Below, piece by piece: positions 31,693 to 44,659 of a stretch of 64,000 bases of DNA (the stretch's first letter is position 1; the number at the start of each line of letters is the position of its first letter). The translations under genes and the position numbers were made by a program. The notes under the pieces were generated by a model. It ran no database searches. It worked only from the letters and a program-made list of their open reading frames with translations, and was not told where the DNA came from. The stretch spans positions 285,194-349,193 of the forward strand of contig JTDE01000171.1 of assembly GCA_014338405.1 (NCBI GenBank). Reading direction: 5' to 3'. The stretch comes from Paragonimus skrjabini miyazakii (Eukaryota; Platyhelminthes; Trematoda; Plagiorchiida; Troglotrematidae).

Positions 31693-34600
31693 GATGCCGA
31701 TGAGAACCATCTAGTTAAAAACAGCTGTCCACCACTTCGCTTGTGGTCAATGGGACCGACCGTTTTGCATGGTAGAAGTTTGTGTAGATGACAGCGAAGC
31801 ATAGTGAACGCACATCTGGTATGTAGTGCCTGCCTCCTGTGTTACTAATATTTGTTGTAGACAATACCTGCTCCCCTTGGTCCGCTGACGTTTCCCCAAA
31901 ACCCAGGAACAGAAATAACACTTAAGATTGACTGCCTGAGAAAGTATAAAGAACTTCGTTTATTGAAACTCCCTTCTGTCCTTTCAAACGTAGAGGTCAA
32001 CTCTGTACGACAAACCGTCAATTTTATCCTGGAAACTTTGGATCAGTGTAGTCGCCTCCTATTAACTGGAGTATAACTATCCGCGACTGATCGGTGAGCT
32101 ACGTTTGGCTGAAAACGGATTCCCAGGTTGAAAGTAAAATTTTACCTAAATATCTAAACCCTACTATTGAACGAATACAGAAATACTCACGGTGAGTACA
32201 GTGTGTACAGTATTTTTGAGCACAATCACTGGGATCCAAGCAGAACAGGTTGGCTTAAAGGTAAACCGTCACTCAAGATGATTAGACCCAAAATGGCTAC
32301 CTGTGCTAAGGTCGATTGATAGTTAGTAAGTCCAGTTTGCAATGTGGGTGAATGAAGTGTAGGGATTGTTCGTCTGGCTGATGAGTAAGATAGGGAATGC
32401 AAATAAGAAATGCGAATTGTCTCAGGTCAGCAACAAACGGTGTTATACGTGACTTGGTTATCCATATCCTACTTTCATTTAGGACTCGCAGTTTCCATGA
32501 CAGCCATCGAAGAATTAGCTGGAGGGATTCTCGAAAATACTTAATTGTTTCATATTTTAGTGATATGCTTAAACAAAACATGGAAAAACAAATAATGATG
32601 GAGTCTGTAAAGTTGTAATCATCCAGGAAAAGGTGTTTTCCATTACAACTTAATAGTTTGTATGCAAAGTGAGATCTCGAATGATTCAGTAGTAGTACTA
32701 GTGGTTAACATTGGTCATTCCTCCAGCATTGTGGATTAGCAGTTTTGCGGGGATAGATGAATTTAGGACAGTTCACCTACCTTAATTTGTCAAGCACAGA
32801 CCTATACATTCCATGGAAACCAGTCTTTGGATAGTAATACAATGCGTGGTTTTTAAAATCTCCTATAGAGAATCGGTTTTTGTGCGACAGAGAGAAAAAG
32901 AATGGCAACTAATCTGCTAATTTCGTACAAATTTTAAGGTTCTTAGGAGATTCGTTTCCCTGATCGGCAACATTATTCCGATTTGAAGGAAGTTTCATAT
33001 TCGGAGATAACTTGGATTCCGCCTAGAAATTCATAGGTGCAAACTGATGAATGATGCAAATATGGATGAACAGTAATGCGTGAAGCGATTGTTGCTGGAG
33101 ACAAATTTAAAGTCATATTGTTATCAACCCGTTGTGCTTAGGAACGAAAATTCTAGAGGCTAAGTGTTAGTAACCGATGACGATGGTAAAACCGGTATGT
33201 TATCACTGTATTCGAAAGATGATCAAGGAAAATGGGACTTAGCTACATTGTTTAGTTCACAGCATCCTCAGAGTCAGTAAGTCGTTGAGCGAATTTTTAT
33301 ATTAAAAACATATATGCAGATTCTGGTCGATAACTGGGTTACCATGGACTTTGTGATGACCGTGTAAAGCAGACCTAATTTATGTGTAACTTATAATGCA
33401 AATCTCTGATGGAACAAACAGACTGCGTCATTTGGAACAGTTTACAGACAGCTAATATCTATGCCTGTTACTTGTTTTCCTTAATTATCGAAAACTGTCA
33501 CACTGCTTCTAAAAGATGTAGATGCTCGTTTATATTATTCACAGAAAAAATACTCCTCTCCACTTGCTTGAGGAGACTTCCCACGTTTGATTGCAAATGC
33601 ATTTGTTTTGTTCTCCGGCCAAAAGCAACGAACTGATAAGTGGACTTGCTATTGGACGCGCGTCCACGAGTTTATGTTCGTGTTTTGAGACGGAAGTTCT
33701 TCATACTGAAGCTAATCCATGCATTCGTGCGTGGCACTGACTTCCAAATGCTGCTGATGCCTCGGTTGCTTTTCTCTCGGCACGATGGGAAACCGATCAG
33801 CATCCAATTAATCTGGGTGGAATTTCACTTTGTGGTAAACTGACACTAATAAATGGAACAGGATTGATTTGATATAAAAATTAATGAAAGAGATTGCAAG
33901 TGGTGCGAAACAATTAACTAACATCAATGTGTAGTAAACGATTAGAAATAGATGGTAGAAGCTTAAAAACTCTCAGTTACATCCTAGTTTATTTTGTATA
34001 TCTTCGCTTCTTTGAAACGTGCACTTGTATCTATTGTATCCTGTTCAAGATGAAGTACTAACTATACTAGTGAATAATACATTGATCCAGTACATTTTCC
34101 TAGCAATGGTGATTGTTTTCTACTTAAGACGTCCACTGAATTTAATTTAAGCTTCACAGTTCTGAGCTTAGTGAAGCAGTAGGCATGATAGTGTATAAGC
34201 AACTGACTTTTAAAAGTGTACTTTAAGTGTACGGTGAACAAATTTATTTCATTTGGCCTATGAACTGTGTGTTTACCGGCCACATAACAGTCGATTGTTC
34301 TTGTCTCATTTGACTTACACATCCCGTATTGTGACCTGATGATCGATAGTGGCTCGTTGACTCAATCACGTGTTATCTTAATAGCTAATGGACGACTGTT
34401 TATATGGAACGCTTCGATAGTTTACTTTGTCTTGCGATTCTTGTTAAACAAGCTGATAACCGTTATAAATTACCATCAAACAAAGACGAGTTAGATGTAT
34501 CTCATTTACCTGACGGCCTGTAAAAAGACAGCGAAGTAACCAGAGACACTAGCTACAAAAAACTGCATTAGTGATGAGAAAAGAAGTGCCCAAGTTATCT

Positions 34601-35482
34601 GTTAAGAGGTGTTCCCAAACAAATGTACCCAGAGCATAAGACTTTTGTCCAACGTACAAGGGCGACGTAAGAGATGGATGAACGATGTGATCTAGATCAG
34701 AACTGCATCAACGAAATTCCAACTAACATTTATGGAGGTGCCAGCAATACTATCTGAAATAGAAGAGCATCAACATATTGAAAAATGGAGTATGCAGTTT
34801 GTATTAAAAAAATGCTAGTTTCACGTTGGCGAATGATGAGAATAAATCGAAATGTTAACATCTCGCGATATGTCTTCTCTCTGTGTTGACTAAATGGAGC
34901 ACTGCTTATTTGATACGGTTGAGATGAAGACTACTCCCATCACCAGACAACCGCTAGTATGGAACGTTCAAACTTAACTTCTCCTTCAACGAATTGCTTT
35001 TTACAGAACTTAATCTTACCAGTACATTTAAATCAATCATTTTGTTCAGTAACCTGTTCATATCAGGTCTTATACTGGATATGAAATGTTGGAGGTGTTG
35101 TGATGCAGATTATTCGTAGTCATCATGTCTTAAGTAAAATTACTAATGTCGTTAAATAATGCTACTTATCATGGCATGCCGATTGGTGTTTGTATCGACA
35201 GTGCAAGTGCTACGGCTTACGAAAACGGTAGTTTTGAGTGCAGAATGCTGAATACGACTATTCTAGTCCAATTCACTTACGGTACGACTCACGAAGAAAA
35301 TTTGCATGTCAAAGTATGGAGTTTATTGACCACAGCTTTGAATCACGTGAAAATCATAGCCATATTTTAAAAGAAGATCCTTACCAGGCAGGTCAGTTTT
35401 AACCGTGTAAGGTGAACTACGACTTAAGTGACATTCTTATTTTTTGCAATAGGTTGTGACAGTTTGTTCGGAGAAAAAGATT
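31693..35482. other. Unannotated stretch
   Basis: No supported gene. The frames of 60-91 codons are unrecognised. Confidence 0.35.
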
Positions 35483-35632
35483 TTTGTCAACACCGGGACT
35501 AGAACACCGGTCACGCTTTCATAGCACCAGTGTTGACCACTGCGCCATTGATCTCATATTAGGCACAACCGAATTATCATACTTGAATGTTTAACCACTT
35601 TCGATTGTCAATAATGGTCAGGTTGTCCGACA
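35483..35632 (-). repeat. SINE family 1, inverted 5' segment
   Basis: Holds the reverse complement of the tRNA-like part (ACTGCGCCATTGATCTC; GGGACTAGAAC) and the upstream unit. It directly abuts a forward 3' segment. Confidence 0.6.
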
Positions 35633-35725
35633 GGAAACTCTATGGGAATGCAACAGCTGTGACCATTTGTGAGTGATGTTCAATCAATATGCAAACCAAA
35701 ATCCCTTACTACATAAGTTAAAAAA
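35633..35725 (+). repeat. SINE family 1, forward 3' segment
   Basis: Begins GGAAACTCTATGGGAATGC and ends in the family tail CAAACCAAAATCCCTTACTAC. Together with 35483-35632 it forms a 5'-inverted copy. Confidence 0.6.
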
Positions 35726-36362
35726 AATCTGTCATCGAATATTCTAACTGAAAGATGAAAGCACAAGAGGAGGATTATCATCTTGGAAAATTACCTGTAA
35801 GGTATATGTGAACTTTATTCTTGGCTTAATTTTACTGAACATTTTTGAATGTTTTTCATACCTCTTCACGGAAATAGTGACTTGAACATTTCATTTTAAG
35901 CAGAAAATCTCAATATCCTGACACAGAATAACAGCAATTTGACATTTCAATGAATTATTATGTTTGTAAAAATCATGTAAGTGCGATTGGCATTGTTACG
36001 ATTTGGTACCCCAAGACGTTCACTGGTGTAGTTGTGCAAACTTATTTCAGTTATCTCCGACAGAGTTACAATTAAAAATTTCCAGATTTTACGATAAATC
36101 ACGTAAAGTAAATAAGAAAAACACCTTATTAATGGCAATGATCTATTTTATCATCACACACCGATTATCATTTGAGTCATATTTAGTAATATTAGTATTT
36201 ATTTGCCCCTGTTCACGTCGTAATGCCGTTTGTACTAATATATTCTTGTGGACTGACTGTCCTGTTGGTCAAACGAAATTAAATGAGCAACTCATCTATG
36301 TTTACATAAGCGAATCAGTTCATGAGTCAAGGTTGCTGAAAAAAAACTAAAGATGGACCTAC
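35726..36362. other. Unannotated stretch
   Basis: It contains an unrecognised 115-codon frame (36003-36350) with a weakly hydrophobic middle. There is no domain and no other support. Confidence 0.35.
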
Positions 36363-36556
36363 TTTGATAAACGGATTGAGAATAACACAACGTTAGCAAC
36401 AAGTTGTAATACTCTACGTTTCCACCACTTCGGGTGGCCTTCCTCAGAAGTGTTGTAATCGAAATCACACTTACAAAGGATCAGAGGTCACGTTGGATTT
36501 GCCGTGGTCAGGTCAATCGTTTGCCCATTAGGTGGGAGTAAGACTGACGAACGTTC
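36363..36556 (-). repeat. Inverted pLTR of PLE copy D
   Basis: Shared landmarks with the right copy include ACAACGTTA, CAAGTTGTAATACT, GGTGGCCTTCCTCAG, TTGCCGTGGT and ATTAGGTGGG. Confidence 0.85.
36419..36447 (-). ncRNA. Hammerhead-like motif in left pLTR of PLE copy D
   Basis: On the minus strand CTGAGGA (36441-36447) and GAAA (36419-36422) flank an 18-nt interval with a five-pair stem (GCCAC/GTGGT). It mirrors the right copy with partial loss of stem ends. Confidence 0.5.
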
Positions 36557-37443
36557 ACTTAGTTTTTTAGACTGATTAGTGAAAGTTGATGAGCACCAGA
36601 GCTTTCAGGTTTCTGTGTACTGCAAACCAACTCATTCTGGTCGGTATCTCAACTTTAACTCGTCACTTCCAATCGGCATGAAGAGAACGGTCACCAACTC
36701 CCTCGTTAATGGAGCTGATAATATCTGCACCATTGAACTCTCCGGAACAACAGAAATTAATCACACCAAATAAATGTTTGCTTCTAATCAATATCCAAAC
36801 GCGTTTATTGAGAATACAATTAAGCGCATGTCAACTAAAGATGAGACCAAAACGAACAGAACTTTCAAGTCTACTGTGTAAATGCCGTATCATGAACAAA
36901 CGTCTGAAAAAATTTGCTCCTTATTTTTTGAGTACACGATACGGACCGTATTCCGGTTACCTAATACCTAAGATGCATCCGAAGGATCCAGTATGAATAG
37001 GTGATCAGACAGACTGTGTATAGGAAATCAAGTGCGGTGATTTCAATATCGGCTGCACTGGAGAGACAAGCAGACAATTGAAAGTAAGTGTTGCCGAACA
37101 CAAAAGGCACACGAGGTTTCCTCCTAAAGAAGCACTTCAACTTCGCAAAGTAGAGAACGATTCGGCCATCGCACTTCATGCACTGTCCGAGAATCACAAA
37201 ATATGTCTTGAGCAAGCCCAAGTGATTCACAAAGGTCTACCTTCCCATACGGAGCGATGCTGTGCTGAAACCCACACGATTTACACACAACACGCCTGCA
37301 TTAATCGCAATGGTAGCAAACCCCTGTCTGCAGTGTGGCGTGGATGGATAAACAACACCAGACACAGACGAGTCGTATCAACATCAGTCTCATCCCCACC
37401 TAATAGACAAAGGATTAGGCCAATCAGTTCAGACGCAGCGCAG
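36557..37443 (+). pseudogene. PLE RT C-terminus and GIY-YIG endonuclease (copy D)
   Basis: The first frame has HQSFQVSVYCKPTHSGRYLNF, equivalent to the RKPTHTDRYL block after the RT palm. A second frame carries the linker and ends MHPKDPV, followed by a stop, IGDQTDCV, another stop and EIKCGDFNIGCTGETSRQL. The endonuclease continues VSVAEHKRHTRFPP, then LRKVENDSAIALHAL, QAQVIHKGL and ERCCAETHTI. The YIGET-type half-motif reads GCTGET, so the second catalytic tyrosine has been lost. The end of the frame runs into the downstream pLTR. RT palm and fingers are missing. Confidence 0.8.
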
Positions 37444-37596
37444 AATGACCTAACCACGGCAAATCCCATGTGACCTCTGTATTTTTGTTAACGTGACGTC
37501 GATTACAACACTCCTGAGGAAGGCCACCCTAGGTGGTTGAAACGCAAAGTATTACAACTTGCTCATAACGTTGTGTCATTCTCAATCCATTTGTCA
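37370..37596 (+). repeat. Forward pLTR of PLE copy D
   Basis: Overlaps the end of the endonuclease frame and contains the better-preserved hammerhead-like motif. Confidence 0.85.
37514..37542 (+). ncRNA. Hammerhead-like motif in right pLTR of PLE copy D
   Basis: CTGAGGA (37514-37520) fits the CUGANGA box and GAAA (37539-37542) the second box. Between them GGCCACC (37522-37528) pairs with GGTGGTT (37532-37538), five Watson-Crick and two wobble pairs, making a convincing helix II. Helix III would be minimal and helix I is not evident in cis. Confidence 0.55.
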
Positions 37597-38451
37597 ATAA
37601 CATGTTAAACACGACGCCCAAACTGTATGACTTCATTCGTACTAAATTTGGTGCGAATATCCCACAAATGGAGCTATTTTGTTAACATAAACTAGATAGT
37701 GTGTTACATTATCGATGCATTCATTTTTATATTTTCCTTCGCGATATTTGCTGTTTCGAAATTATCTAAACAGTCTTTTGTCTTACTAAACATAATGCAT
37801 CAAAATTATCACTGGTGTTATTGTAATACGAATGTACTTTATACTGGTTTGGGTAGATTAGGCGAACTCCCACAAACTGCAAAATTCTCATTGTACTTAC
37901 AAACTGATGGCAAAATTTCGCGGGAACATCGCGACAAACAGTATTATATCGGTCCATGAATCGGAACGTTTTACATATTTGAGTGGTCGGATATAAAGTA
38001 TGCACCTTAATCACTTTCGCTGTATAGAATAATTTCTTGCAGGTGAAAGTTTGAATACCACTTCAAGTGAACAGTAACTCAGAAGAAAAGATAACTGCAT
38101 ACTTAGGTTTCTTATTGATTTATTCAACGACCATCCTAACACTTAATCTGATCGGAAACTACAGTTAGATTCGTTTGCAAATTGGACTGATTCAAAGCTA
38201 GCTTACGAGCAGAAGCTATGCTCGAATGTAAGCAGATGAAACCGTTAGATAAGCATGAGTTATCCTTCAAGGACAAGTTCTTTCACTCATAGTCACCGTG
38301 TAAACAACCTAAAATTCATATAAGCCTTTCGACGTTCCTTTCGAAAGTTGTATGCACGTCGTTTTGGAAAAGATGTAAGATTTATAGAAAAGGTGTTATT
38401 TTATATAAGTGCTCTCTCATGCTCTATGACAACTGTCACTACTAATATCAT
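37597..38451. other. Unannotated stretch
   Basis: No supported feature. Confidence 0.4.
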
Positions 38452-38563
38452 TGTAAATTCATCCTCAGATCAATACAATTAGACAGATTCAGCGAAATCA
38501 AAAACAGTGTGTACACAAGACAAAGAGGTTTGGCAGAATGTCATTGGATCAAGCAGAACGTTA
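38452..38563 (-). repeat. 3' pLTR of PLE copy E
   Basis: Reverse complement of 38983-39096; landmarks are GACAAAGAGGTTT and CAGAATGTCATTGGATCAA. Its hammerhead box reads CTGAGGA on the minus strand (38463-38469 in reverse), but no following GAAA is kept. Confidence 0.8.
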
Positions 38564-38713
38564 CAAAATATCCAGGTCTCCATAGGTCTGTCACTCAGAG
38601 AGCAAATCACCAGTGTCGAGGCTGGGGGGTTTAAAGTTCCACTCATCATTACGTCACAAAGCTATCGGTTGGAGTTTGGGTGGACTGATTGTGTGACCAT
38701 TTGGCCACGGTAA

Positions 38714-38982
38714 CTATAGGGCTTGCACGAATTTTTTGTGTGAACACAAAGTCGGATTGCGTAATTGAATGGCGATCGATTCAGCAGCTGCCAACATCCG
38801 TTTTCTGACCAGTTTTGGATGGTTTATCGGGAATTGGTAGACAACACGGAACGCCTGAGTAGGGTCAACACGGTGATCAGTATCTGTCAGCTGTGCGACG
38901 ACTGCACTGTTGATGGATTTGGCTGAACCATGGATTGGTCGAGGACAATGAATTTGTCTTTCAAGCGTAAAGTCAGCAGGTT
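38714..38982 (-). pseudogene. PLE endonuclease C-terminal fragment (copy E)
   Basis: The frame reads INSAVVAQLTDTDHRVDP, QAFRVVYQF and AAAESIAIQLRNPTLCSHKKF, the block after the GIY-YIG site in copies A-C. The catalytic half-motifs are absent. Codons upstream of 38982 belong to the inverted pLTR, so the apparent start is not real. Confidence 0.75.
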
Positions 38983-39096
38983 CGTAACGTTCTGTTTGAT
39001 CCAATGACATTCTGCTAAACCTCTTTGTCTTCTGTACATACTGTTTTTTATTTTGCTGAATCTATATAATTGTATTGATCTGATGATGAATTATCG
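38983..39096 (+). repeat. 5' inverted pLTR of PLE copy E
   Basis: Carries CTGATGA (39082-39088) followed by 9 nt and GAAG, one base away from a hammerhead GAAA box. Confidence 0.8.
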
Positions 39097-42000
39097 AAGT
39101 CAATTGTTCGTCACGTCTACTCTTCTATGATTCCATTGGAATTTTCGCGACATTGTAAATTCCTTTTGGGTTCTTTGATAAAATCCAAGTTTAATCCGGC
39201 AGCTATCAAGTTTCTGATACCCGACGGTTACAGTCTCAATACGATTAGTTTCCAAACTTGTGTAAACAAAACGGTGGTAATCACTTCAGATTTGGGCCAC
39301 AAACCATTCGCATGCCCTGAACTCATCCACCAGACCACTAACAGTTCGAATCTTTACTATACCCTGTACTGCTAAATTTACACGTGAGAAAAGTTGACGT
39401 GCCTCGGTTGCAAGCAAACCTAGAGACATGAGGTAGTCAGATTTTATTACCTTGCATTGCAGTTTTAACTTCAGTTGCTTCAATCTGTTATTTCGACACT
39501 TCAAAATGTGGAAACTTCATGCCCCCAAACGATAGACTACAAGATGTTCCTACATATTCGAAGTAAATAGCAACTAACGAGGAATGTGAAATGAAAAAAG
39601 AATATTTCTAAACTACCTTCTGGAACAATGCACAATACAAACGGTGTTATATATAAAAGGAGACAACATATAAGGTTAATTATTAACCGTATGCATGTTT
39701 GCTCACATTGGTCAACGTATCTGGTGTCTTCACTGAAAGTCCGACAAACAAAGTCACGTGGATGGACTATGTTTACCACACAAGCGAACAATGTACTTCT
39801 TCAACCCACCTCCGTAAATGACCGCAAACACTTTAAAGTTGGTTACCTCATCAGCTGTTGTTGGAACCGACCGACCTGTCAGTCAACCCCGCTGGGTTTT
39901 TCGTTAAACAATACCTATCAAGATGAACAGTTACTTGTCGCCTAGATACCGACATGAACCCTATAGCGAACAAGTAACACAAAGCTAACAATTTATAAAA
40001 TACTGTTTACAGTCGATTGAAACCCTTTGATAAGCGCTAGTCAATTCAGACACGTACAAGAGGTTTGCCCGGTATTCACTTATTCTGAAATAAGATACTA
40101 CTTTCAAACTCACAGTATCCAGTATGAAACAGTGCATTAATGCTAATCATTGTTGTTTTAGTTTTGTAGTGGTGAACATACAGACAAACTTACAGATGAT
40201 AAACATACAGAACTGGCCTATTCTGGCTTTGCTTGCCCTTTTAATGATTAATTTCTCTGTGTTTCTAGTACAAAACTAGACAACTGGTGGACCATAAAAG
40301 ACTGTGACCCCATATGCTATTTTGTCAGTCCCGTGTAGACACAGCTTAAGAGGTAAATGGTGAGTCGGACCTATTCATCACAAGCAACAGATGGGTCATA
40401 GGAAGGACTAGTTACATTATACTATGATATCGATAGCATATAGATATATTGATAGGAGGTATCACGCAATCAGCTAAGCACAACTTACGTGGTCGCGCCC
40501 TATTGTATGATAGTTACTTTTCAAACCCCTAGATGATGGTCTCAAAATTATTGAATAGGTCATGGAAGTGATGGCAGCATAAAAGGGAAAACTTTACTAA
40601 ATAGAAACCACTTTAGTTAAACGGGAAATTCAGTTAGCCAAACACATAAGCTATCCACTCCAAACATAACCATGAACTTGCTGTCGAAAAGGTTACTTCA
40701 AATGGACCGAAATTCTAGCAGACCTTGCAGTGACTTGCACTAGTATTGTTGTATGACAGGCAGTTTCGTTGTGAGTAGTATACTACTCACAAGTAGTATG
40801 TTACCCACAGGCAACGTTCAGGAACAAAAGGGCAAGCTGCGAATGCCGGGAAGACGGAGGACAAGGAGAGACTTTCGAAATAGTGTGTACGCGCTCGGCA
40901 GAAGTTCCACCAAGGTGAATGACAATGATGGATGTGAATGCATATCTAACTTGCAAATGAGTATACGCGTTTGTGGTTTGATTTTTGACATGACCTATAC
41001 GGGAGTTTGCGAAATAAAGGGATTCTCAGGCCAAGCGTATTTTGCGGTCACAACAGTATGAACTTGTTATTTAAAAATTAACTCTGTTGGGGGTTATCAT
41101 TTTGTGTGTACTTTCAGTTCCAGTAATCATCCAACGTTGCATGTGAATACTGATTGTCTTAGAAACCTGATTAGTCTGCGCACGAGAAGTATTCTGTTTG
41201 CTTAATAACAAACCATGGGTGTGGTTATAAATAGCACATTGAGGACGGTACCGGCTGGATGAAACTGAGTGAAATCTCCATCCTTCGATTGACTGTAGCA
41301 GCGTCCACAAACTGTGTATTCATTTAGTTCCATGAGGTCATGTACGAATTAGCTCATGGTTCCATAATTTCATGTGGCCCAAATTTGATAAGAATTTACC
41401 AGTTGCCCAGCAGTTCTAGAAGACAAGACAATGCATTGCAACTTTGTAAGTTTGAAAAACAGCATGGAGTTGAAGGTATTTCTAATTCTGTTCACTTATA
41501 CCAACAGTAAACAGGCATACATTATCCGACTCTTGTTCCACAGAGCTAGACAAATAGATACGGCTGAGGGCGCCCCTAAGAAGGAATAATTTCTTAAGCT
41601 GACGAATTATCTGTGCATGTTCATTGTAGGCGGCAGATGACCAAAATCGCAATTTGATCTGCTTTCAGAAGGCGAATCAATCTGAATAAGCCCTACAGGG
41701 GTGCTAACACTGCTACCGAGGTACATAGAGCGTTGCGATTCGTTATAAATCATGGTTAAATGGTTGCTAAATTTTGTGATTTTTATTCTTCCCTGACAAG
41801 ATGATATCCCATACTTTCATTCGTGATTCGATGAACCATTTTGCATCCCACATAATTTACAATTACACCTGCAGTCGTGGTTACGTTGGACCGACGGGGA
41901 TTTATGGCAGCAAGTAACGGAATATGTCCTTAATATATCATTAAAAGCAGGATGACCCTAGACGGCTGAGTCAGAACTCGGCCTCCTCGAATGTCAAACT

Positions 42001-42124
42001 TATTCTGAGTGTGGATAAATTGTTTGATCTAATCGCATCTTGCATTGTGCTGCTACACGCTCAGGACACAGACGTTGATGAGTAGTACGGGATTTTCGTT
42101 TTCATACAAATTGAACATCAATAA
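39097..42124. other. Unannotated stretch
   Basis: No supported gene. The longest frames, 105 codons at 39628 and 102 at 40753, are basic in places but show no domain. Confidence 0.35.
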
Positions 42125-42395
42125 CGAATGTGACCGGGCGGGCACACATGAGGGACTACTCGTGCCTAGTTTGGGAACAATGGCGCAGTGGTTAACACGG
42201 TTGCGGCATAAAAGCGTGACCGGAGTTCTAGTCCCAAACATAGAGAGGTTAAGTACTTCTGACCAGGTCTGATAAGAACGAAACTCGAGTCTAGTACTTC
42301 TTTTCAAACGGGGCTGACTGGAAGATCTACGGGAATGTGACAGCTGAGGTCAAATATGAGTGATATTCAGTTTATATGAAAACCCAGATGTATTC
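42125..42395 (+). repeat. SINE family 1, plus copy with intact pol III boxes
   Basis: It has a perfect A-box-like TGGCGCAGTGG (42181-42191), a B-box-like GAGTTCTAGTCC (42223-42234), then the family body CGAAACTCGAGTCTAGTAC and GGCTGACTGGAAGATCTACGG. About 55 bp of conserved sequence precede the tRNA-like part. Confidence 0.7.
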
Positions 42396-44468
42396 GTTTT
42401 CAGGGAATCAGTGTTGAGCAAGCAGCATTGTCTACTTCTCTCAAACGTAAAGAATGTTAACGCAGTCATTATTCATGTTATCAAACCAACCCTGATTTTT
42501 GTAGACTGCTTCACGTTTAATGGCTAGCCATGTCATTGTTTGTTCGCCAAATATATGAAAAAGGAATTTTATATAATTGGCCGAGAGTAAAATAGTAGCC
42601 TGAATAATAAGACTAAGCAACATTCGTTTTTTGAAACGAATTGATATTTTGGACCAACCTAACTCGAGAAATCGAACAGTAGTACATTTTGTCCGCCTAT
42701 CCTGTCAACAATAATGTTAGATAACAAATTGCCTACGCTGGTAAGGTAGCCGCAAACTCAGGTGGTATTACAGTACTTCAAGATATACAGACTGCTTCTG
42801 GCTTGAAGAAAACCATTCCAGAAATAATCACTTACACTTCATACCTATACAACAGTTTGGGTCTAGCCTCAAATTAATCGCCACTTTGAGTAACCGATTC
42901 TTCAGCCCCATCCCCACATGGTCGTTGTAGAGGGAGGTCGGTTAACCCGCTCTAGAAACCTGAACGCTCAATTAAAATGTGCCAGTCCGTTTTAATGAAC
43001 ATGTCTCGGGGAAATGGGTTTCTTGCTGAGTTTTGGTCACTTTTCCACGCCCAGCAGTTCATAACCGTCAAAGTCTTGTGATCTCTGTACTTAACTGCCA
43101 AAACCGTATGTATACTCATGCATCTGTACTGTTTTATGTGATACATCAACTGATTTTATTAATCGGAAAAAGGTTTACTGTACTCTATAGGCTAACTTTT
43201 TCCGTTGTACAAATTAACTCATAATTTTCGAAATATACAGTCTTGCTTCTGAGTTTCTCTCCTGCTTTATTTCGATTACCGTCTAGGTTGTCATTATAGA
43301 GCGTGCTCACAATGGTGTGTTTGGAGAGTTTCAACCGAACTATATCACCACTGGTTTTACAAGATGTATCTTTAAGTTGAATCACTCTGATTGCTGTTTA
43401 TTCTATCCTACTTAATATTTCTAAATATCTGGATGTTCCTTCTACATTCTGTAAAAGACATCCTTATTTTTACTCTCCTGCTAAATGAGACTTTTTTTCC
43501 ATTTATCATAAACTTGTTCTCTGGTCTCCTTGCAGTAAATCTTTGTTGGTGTCACTTTGTGTCACAAGTCCGCGTGATTATTTCATGAAGCGATTGTTTT
43601 AGTAAAATGCAGAAGTCATGTATTCACATTTTTGTATCTTTAATATCTTTCCAAATCGTACTTCTAATTCGCTGTTTCATTAGTGCGTGTGTAGCTCAAA
43701 CCCGGTAATTTTGTGCTTCACTAAGTTCTCTCTAGTCATTCAGAAACGTACAATATATTGAATAAGGTCTCACGAAACATATTTCCCATGTAGTCATTTT
43801 TCAGTAAAACCTTGACTAATCGGTATTTTGAAGCATTTTGTCGTCTATCACATATCTGATGAGATGCTTCTTTTCAGTTCTACTTATCCGCTTTTCTGTG
43901 GTATGTCTCGATTTAGTTGTTTATCCACAACAGGGCGAAAATTTAAATGGCCCCTTGCTTTCACAGCGCTGTGCAACAATCCAGTCAATCTGCACTTTTA
44001 CTTATCGATCGCTGTTAACTTTTAAAGAAAGTCTTACATAGACATTTCCTTGAGAATAACGAATAATTATTATGCGACAGTAATCGTAAGTTAATGTCAC
44101 GTGAAACCCATCGACTCCTACCGTTTCACATCAGTTTACTTGAAGTAGGCAACGTAAAAAGACCTGAGTACACCTCGCTCCAAGCTACTTTGGCTCAACG
44201 AATATGAGTAAGTTGAGGCTGACAGGTAATTCTCCCGTACACTGACACTGAAAACTTCTCAGTTAAATTTAACTTACCGTATTCTCTTAATATGATCAGC
44301 TATCAGACTAATAATGAGCTTGCTTCCAGTCACTATGGTCACCCGCTTATGTGAAGAATTAAGATTGAATATTTTACTCATTCCACAAAACGTTTTACCA
44401 AATAAAATGTGACGCAAGTTAAAATGTGGTTGTTCTGTTTTCTATCAAATTAGACAATTTAACAAATC
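42396..44468. other. Unannotated stretch downstream of the protease gene
   Basis: AT-rich and without supported features; small overlapping frames near 43828-44041 are unrecognised. Confidence 0.4.
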
Positions 44469-44474
44469 TTTAAT
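44469..44474 (-). other. Candidate polyadenylation signal of the protease gene
   Basis: ATTAAA on the minus strand, 186 bp after the stop codon, a common variant of AATAAA. No AATAAA was seen closer on that strand. Confidence 0.35.
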
Positions 44475-44659
44475 GATAGGTCTTAGAAACATCATCTGAC
44501 AGATAAATTCCCAATAAGTTCAGGCGATTTCATCAAAATATGAGCGCTAATTCCATGATAAACAAGCACGCCATTTCTGGAGTTCCCCCCCACACACTCG
44601 AATAGGATAACACAATGAAAATGCAAGTAGTTGTATAAGACAGACAAGCAACATTACTT

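Larger units (their letters stand above)
36363..37596 (+). mobile_element. PLE copy D (second clade) with long inverted pLTRs
   Basis: The left repeat (36363-36556) is the reverse complement of the right (about 37370-37596), with strong similarity over the outer 150 bp and a weaker inner part after a gap. Between them lie the RT C-terminus and the endonuclease on the plus strand. Confidence 0.85.
38452..39096 (-). mobile_element. PLE copy E, endonuclease end with inverted pLTRs
   Basis: A minus-strand endonuclease fragment (38714-38982) is flanked by 38452-38563 and 38983-39096, which are reverse complements of each other at roughly 90 percent by eye. It is the most severely 5'-truncated of the flanked copies. 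Confidence 0.82.

Noticed and set aside
34610..34720. A possible LINE C-terminal motif (GRRKRWMNDV)
   Set aside because: One short motif with no supporting blocks before or after it.
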